Shown: piece after piece, positions 7,341-7,478 of the stretch | How the letters are laid out: each line of letters opens with the position of its first letter | Position numbering within the stretch: the first letter of the stretch is position 1 | Assembly: GCA_913060845.1 (NCBI GenBank) | Contig: CAJXVF010000105.1 | Location: 1-7,478, forward strand | Reading direction: 5' to 3' | From: an uncultured Alphaproteobacteria bacterium | GTDB lineage: Bacteria; Pseudomonadota; Alphaproteobacteria; Bin95 | DNA: 7,478 bases | Program-made: the position numbers and the translations under genes | The notes under the pieces: model-generated | Databases searched by the model: none | Told to the model about the DNA's origin: nothing | What the model saw: only the letters and a program-made list of their open reading frames with translations

Positions 7341-7431
7341 GGGGCATTTGATGGACCGCATCCTGTGGTCTGCTAGGTGCCAGTTTGGTCTATGGCCTTC
7401 TGGGAGTGAGAGAGAGCCACGCGACCATGAG
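7341..7431 (+). other. Leader after riboswitch, probably reaching the first codon of a truncated glycine-cleavage gene
   Basis: This 91-base stretch links the second aptamer to the adapter. The likely gene start is ATG at 7427-7429, followed by only two more genomic bases (AG). It is preceded by a purine-rich tract at 7402-7416 that includes GAGAGAGAG at 7408-7416, a good ribosome site 10 bases away. An alternative ATG at 7351, with GAGGGGG just upstream, opens a 27-codon frame to the insert end, but its product (begins MDRILWSARC) does not look like GcvT. A weak hairpin GACCGC-ATCCT-GTGGTC lies at 7354-7370, without a T-run. The expression platform of the riboswitch must be in this part. Confidence 0.5.
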
Positions 7432-7478
7432 CTGTCTCTTATACACATCTGACGCTGCCGACGAATAGAGAGGTGTAG
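7432..7478 (-). other. Nextera/Tn5 sequencing adapter, inverted copy (artefact)
   Basis: This is the exact reverse complement of the left-end adapter: mosaic end at 7432-7450, GACGCTGCCGACGA at 7451-7464, ATAGAGAG (the same i5 index inverted) at 7465-7472, and GTGTAG from P5 at 7473-7478. The last biological base is therefore 7431. The pair mimics a 46-base terminal inverted repeat but is not a mobile element. Confidence 0.98.

Noticed and set aside
7138..7347. Minus-strand open frame of 69 codons at the riboswitch
   Set aside because: It is antisense to both conserved aptamers; the RNA structure explains the sequence.
7354..7370. Hairpin GACCGC-ATCCT-GTGGTC as an intrinsic terminator for riboswitch control
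   Set aside because: The stem is only six pairs including a G-U, and no run of T follows; at most it is a minor leader structure.
1..7478. A perfect 46-base terminal inverted repeat with a Tn5-like mosaic end, suggesting a transposon
   Set aside because: The repeats are commercial library adapter including an index and P5 remnant, and the interior holds housekeeping genes with no transposase.

Overview
The window is a single piece of alphaproteobacterial chromosome framed at both ends by leftover sequencing adapter. Bases 1-46 and 7432-7478 are Nextera/Tn5 library adapter in mirrored orientation, so the biological insert is about 47-7431. The proteins are very close to the mitochondrial-type complex I subunits (for example the NuoB N2-cluster region and the NuoD quinone-site segment). 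Together with separate nuoC and nuoD genes and the compact order nuoA-B-C-D-E-F-G, this points to Alphaproteobacteria. The style resembles Sphingomonadales or Hyphomonadales, but I cannot fix a family by eye.

Region by region: 47-6103 on the minus strand is the first part of the NADH:quinone oxidoreductase (complex I) operon. Read right to left it is nuoA, nuoB, nuoC, nuoD, nuoE, nuoF and a truncated nuoG. Genes overlap or lie 9-47 bases apart, each with a recognisable Shine-Dalgarno sequence, so this looks like one transcript. NuoE, NuoF and NuoG form the NADH-oxidising module (FMN, N1a, N3, N1b, N4, N5). NuoB, NuoC and NuoD form the connecting module that carries electrons through N2 to quinone. 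NuoA is a membrane subunit bordering the quinone cavity. All expected cofactor ligands are present in the visible parts.

Bases 6104-6356 are a divergent intergenic region with a candidate nuo promoter and some CTAG-containing inverted repeats. Bases 6357-7073 on the plus strand encode a class I SAM-dependent methyltransferase of unknown substrate. Bases 7074-7431 hold no complete gene. They contain a candidate promoter, a clear tandem (two-aptamer) glycine riboswitch at about 7174-7340, and a leader leading to what is probably the first codon of a glycine-cleavage gene, cut off by the adapter.

Nothing here is convincingly a new system. The points most worth a second look are the adapter ends (which create false protein sequence), the riboswitch and its unresolved expression platform, and the unassigned methyltransferase beside the complex I operon.
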